37,250 nucleotides of DNA from assembly GCF_000425545.1 (NCBI RefSeq), contig NZ_KE384396.1, forward strand, positions 12,074-49,323. Reading direction: 5' to 3'. The translations under genes and the position numbers were made by a program. Numbering within the stretch: position 1 is the stretch's first letter; the number at the start of each line of letters is the position of its first letter. Shown one piece after another: positions 35,978 to 37,250 of the stretch. Below the pieces are notes generated by a model that worked only from the letters and a program-made list of their open reading frames with translations, was not told the DNA's origin and did no database searches. The DNA comes from Sporosarcina ureae DSM 2281 (GTDB taxonomy: Bacteria > Bacillota > Bacilli > Bacillales_A > Planococcaceae).

Positions 35978-36025
35978 AGAAAATGCCACGAATAATCTTA
36001 TATTTGATTCTTCGTGGCATTTTCT
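35978..36025. terminator. Terminator at the end of IS66 tnpC
   Basis: AGAAAATGCCACGAA pairs exactly with TTCGTGGCATTTTCT, with extra inner AATC/GATT pairing, and overlaps the tnpC stop codon. It would also stop plus-strand transcription entering the element. Confidence 0.85.
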
Positions 36026-37250
36026 ATTTCTTTGACTGGATATAACAATCCTTTGGTAAGGTCTTCGACCAAGGCATTAGATCTTCAAATGCCTCGGCTT
36101 TTTCAAGGTTACGTTGAGGGAGTTCTTCGAAAAGGAACTGTAGGTAGAAGAAGGGATTCACACCATTCTCTTTTGCTGTCTCTACGAGACTGTATGCTAT
36201 TGCACTTGAAGTAGCACCTCTTGTGGAAACTGCGAATAGCCAGTTCTTTCTACCAATTACAAAAGGCTTTATTGACCGCTCTGCTCGGTTATTATCGATC
36301 TCTATACGACCATCTTTCATGAACGTCTTCAATTTAGGCCATTGTTTTAGCGTATAGGAGATGGCAGTCCCGGTAGCGGTCTTCGGAGCGACAATATCCT
36401 TTTGTTCTTTTAGCCATACCAAAAAATCATCCAGCACAGGCTGACTGTCGTTTTTCCTTATTTCAAGTCGTTCTTCAGGTGTTTTATCTTTTATCTTGCG
36501 TTCAATTGCAAACAATCGGTTGCAGAAATCGAGTCCCTTTTTAGCGACCGTCTTTCGGCCAGCACCGGCTGGCGCACTTTTTAATGCCTTGAGTGCTTCA
36601 TCAAACTTGCGGCGCGCATGAGCCCAACAGCCAGCAAGCTCCACATCTTGAATAGACTCGTAAGCTGCATAGCCATCCACATGGAGATAACCTTGATAAC
36701 CATTTAAAAAACTTTGTGGATTCTCTTTGGCACGACTTGCTTGATAATCAAAGAGCACAATCGGTGTCTTAGAGTCTCTGCCTGTCCGATATAGCCACAT
36801 GTAGGATTTTGATTCTGCCTTTTTACCTGGTTCGTCGAGAACCTGTAGGACAGTTTCGTCCGCATGCAGCACCTTTTCTTCACGAAGGCGCTGATAGAGT
36901 TCATCATAGAACGGCTTGAGCCATCGCGTCGTACTCGAAAGCATCCAGTTGGATAGTGTCTGTCGATTCAAAGGAATGCCCATCCGTTCGAGTTGTTTCT
37001 CTTGTCGATAAAGAGGAAGCCCATCAGCAAACTTCTGCGTCATCACGTATGCAATGGCAGATGGGGACGCTAATCCCTTCGGAATCACTGGGTTCGGCAT
37101 CTCAGCTTTCTTGATAGGTGTTTTGATCGCATGTTCTTCACAATGACGGCAACTGTAGATATGCTGCACATGTTCGACAACTGTCACTTGCGCTGGGATG
37201 ATCTTCAGTTCTTTGCGTATCTGCGTACTCATCTCGTGCATCGAATGATC
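36024..37250 (-). CDS. tnpC: IS66 transposase TnpC (5' end outside the window)
   Basis: DDE transposase. The visible part begins with a zinc-binding segment (CRHCEEH), then KGLASPSAIAYVMTQKFADG, LPLYRQEKQLERMGI, and the catalytic domain with Asp in VLHADETVLQVL, Asp in GYLHVDGYAAYESI and Glu in IDNNRAERSIKPFVIGRKNW. A C-terminal IS66 tail (NPFFYLQFLFEELPQRN) is intact. ATG 37241 is internal: the frame continues upstream to the window edge (codons for DHS precede it) and the N-terminal third of the family is missing, so this is a partial gene by window cut, not by mutation. The transposase looks functional. Confidence 0.95.
   Translation of the reverse strand, partial: DHSMHEMSTQIRKELKIIPAQVTVVEHVQHIYSCRHCEEHAIKTPIKKAEMPNPVIPKGLASPSAIAYVMTQKFADGLPLYRQEKQLERMGIPLNRQTLSNWMLSSTTRWLKPFYDELYQRLREEKVLHADETVLQVLDEPGKKAESKSYMWLYRTGRDSKTPIVLFDYQASRAKENPQSFLNGYQGYLHVDGYAAYESIQDVELAGCWAHARRKFDEALKALKSAPAGAGRKTVAKKGLDFCNRLFAIERKIKDKTPEERLEIRKNDSQPVLDDFLVWLKEQKDIVAPKTATGTAISYTLKQWPKLKTFMKDGRIEIDNNRAERSIKPFVIGRKNWLFAVSTRGATSSAIAYSLVETAKENGVNPFFYLQFLFEELPQRNLEKAEAFEDLMPWSKTLPKDCYIQSKK

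Larger units (their letters stand above)
35941..37250. mobile_element. IS66-family element (right part outside the window)
   Basis: The element starts with GTAAGCGTCAAATAG, matching the conserved GTAAGCG tip of IS66 inverted repeats as I know them. It contains the 3' part of tnpC on the minus strand and continues past the window end. The target duplication expected for IS66 is 8 bp; GAATTATC (35933-35940) would be one copy. Confidence 0.8.

Overview
The window looks like a chromosomal segment of a low-GC Gram-positive bacterium of the Planococcaceae/Caryophanaceae. Sporosarcina is my best guess, from memory of how Sporosarcina S-layer proteins begin; this is not a database result. Supporting signs are AGGAGG ribosome binding sites, frequent TTG starts, SLH-domain surface proteins and a WecC/WecG-type pair for secondary cell-wall polymer. 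I saw no tRNA, rRNA or CRISPR array.

Layout: (1) 1-2120 holds a NERD-domain gene between two arrays of GCTC motifs spaced exactly 21 bp apart. (2) 2223-7310 is an envelope block: an SLH+CAP protein, an S41-type peptidase, a palindromic repeat present as two inverted copies, then a UDP-ManNAc dehydrogenase overlapping a WecG/TagA/CpsF glycosyltransferase. (3) 7760-15571 is the S-layer block: an insulating terminator, a clear promoter, an S-layer gene broken by one in-frame TAA, then a 1294-aa exported protein. (4) 15712-22326 is a recombination block: an unknown 299-aa gene, a decayed radC-like gene, three copies of a hairpin leader, and an operon of four tyrosine recombinases. (5) 22400-26200 holds a decayed minus-strand gene, a long S-layer-style reading frame with no promoter, signal peptide or start (a candidate silent cassette), and a frameshifted DDE transposase. 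(6) 26815-33536 holds an exported M28 peptidase, a convergent adhesin ending in what looks like a type I secretion target domain, and a 128-aa mini protein. (7) 34362-37250 holds a frameshifted Ig-like surface protein gene, a secreted-protein gene cut off by an IS66 end, and IS66 TnpC running off the window.

The main discovery is a domain of about 85 residues that directly follows the signal peptide in four otherwise unrelated proteins (genes at 11687, 26815, 29893 and 33150). I do not recognise it. These proteins carry no SLH domain, so it may be an envelope-anchoring or sorting module. The gene at 22856 starts where that domain would end. It lies downstream of an unusual A-B-A'-B' operon of tyrosine recombinases, one of which has three tandem DNA-binding domains. 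A working hypothesis is a surface-protein diversification locus: a constant promoter, signal peptide and N-domain with exchangeable downstream modules. The sequence shows the parts; the exchange itself is inference.

Several genes are broken by single-base changes. Three of these are repaired by adding one T to a T run, so either decay or assembly error must be considered.
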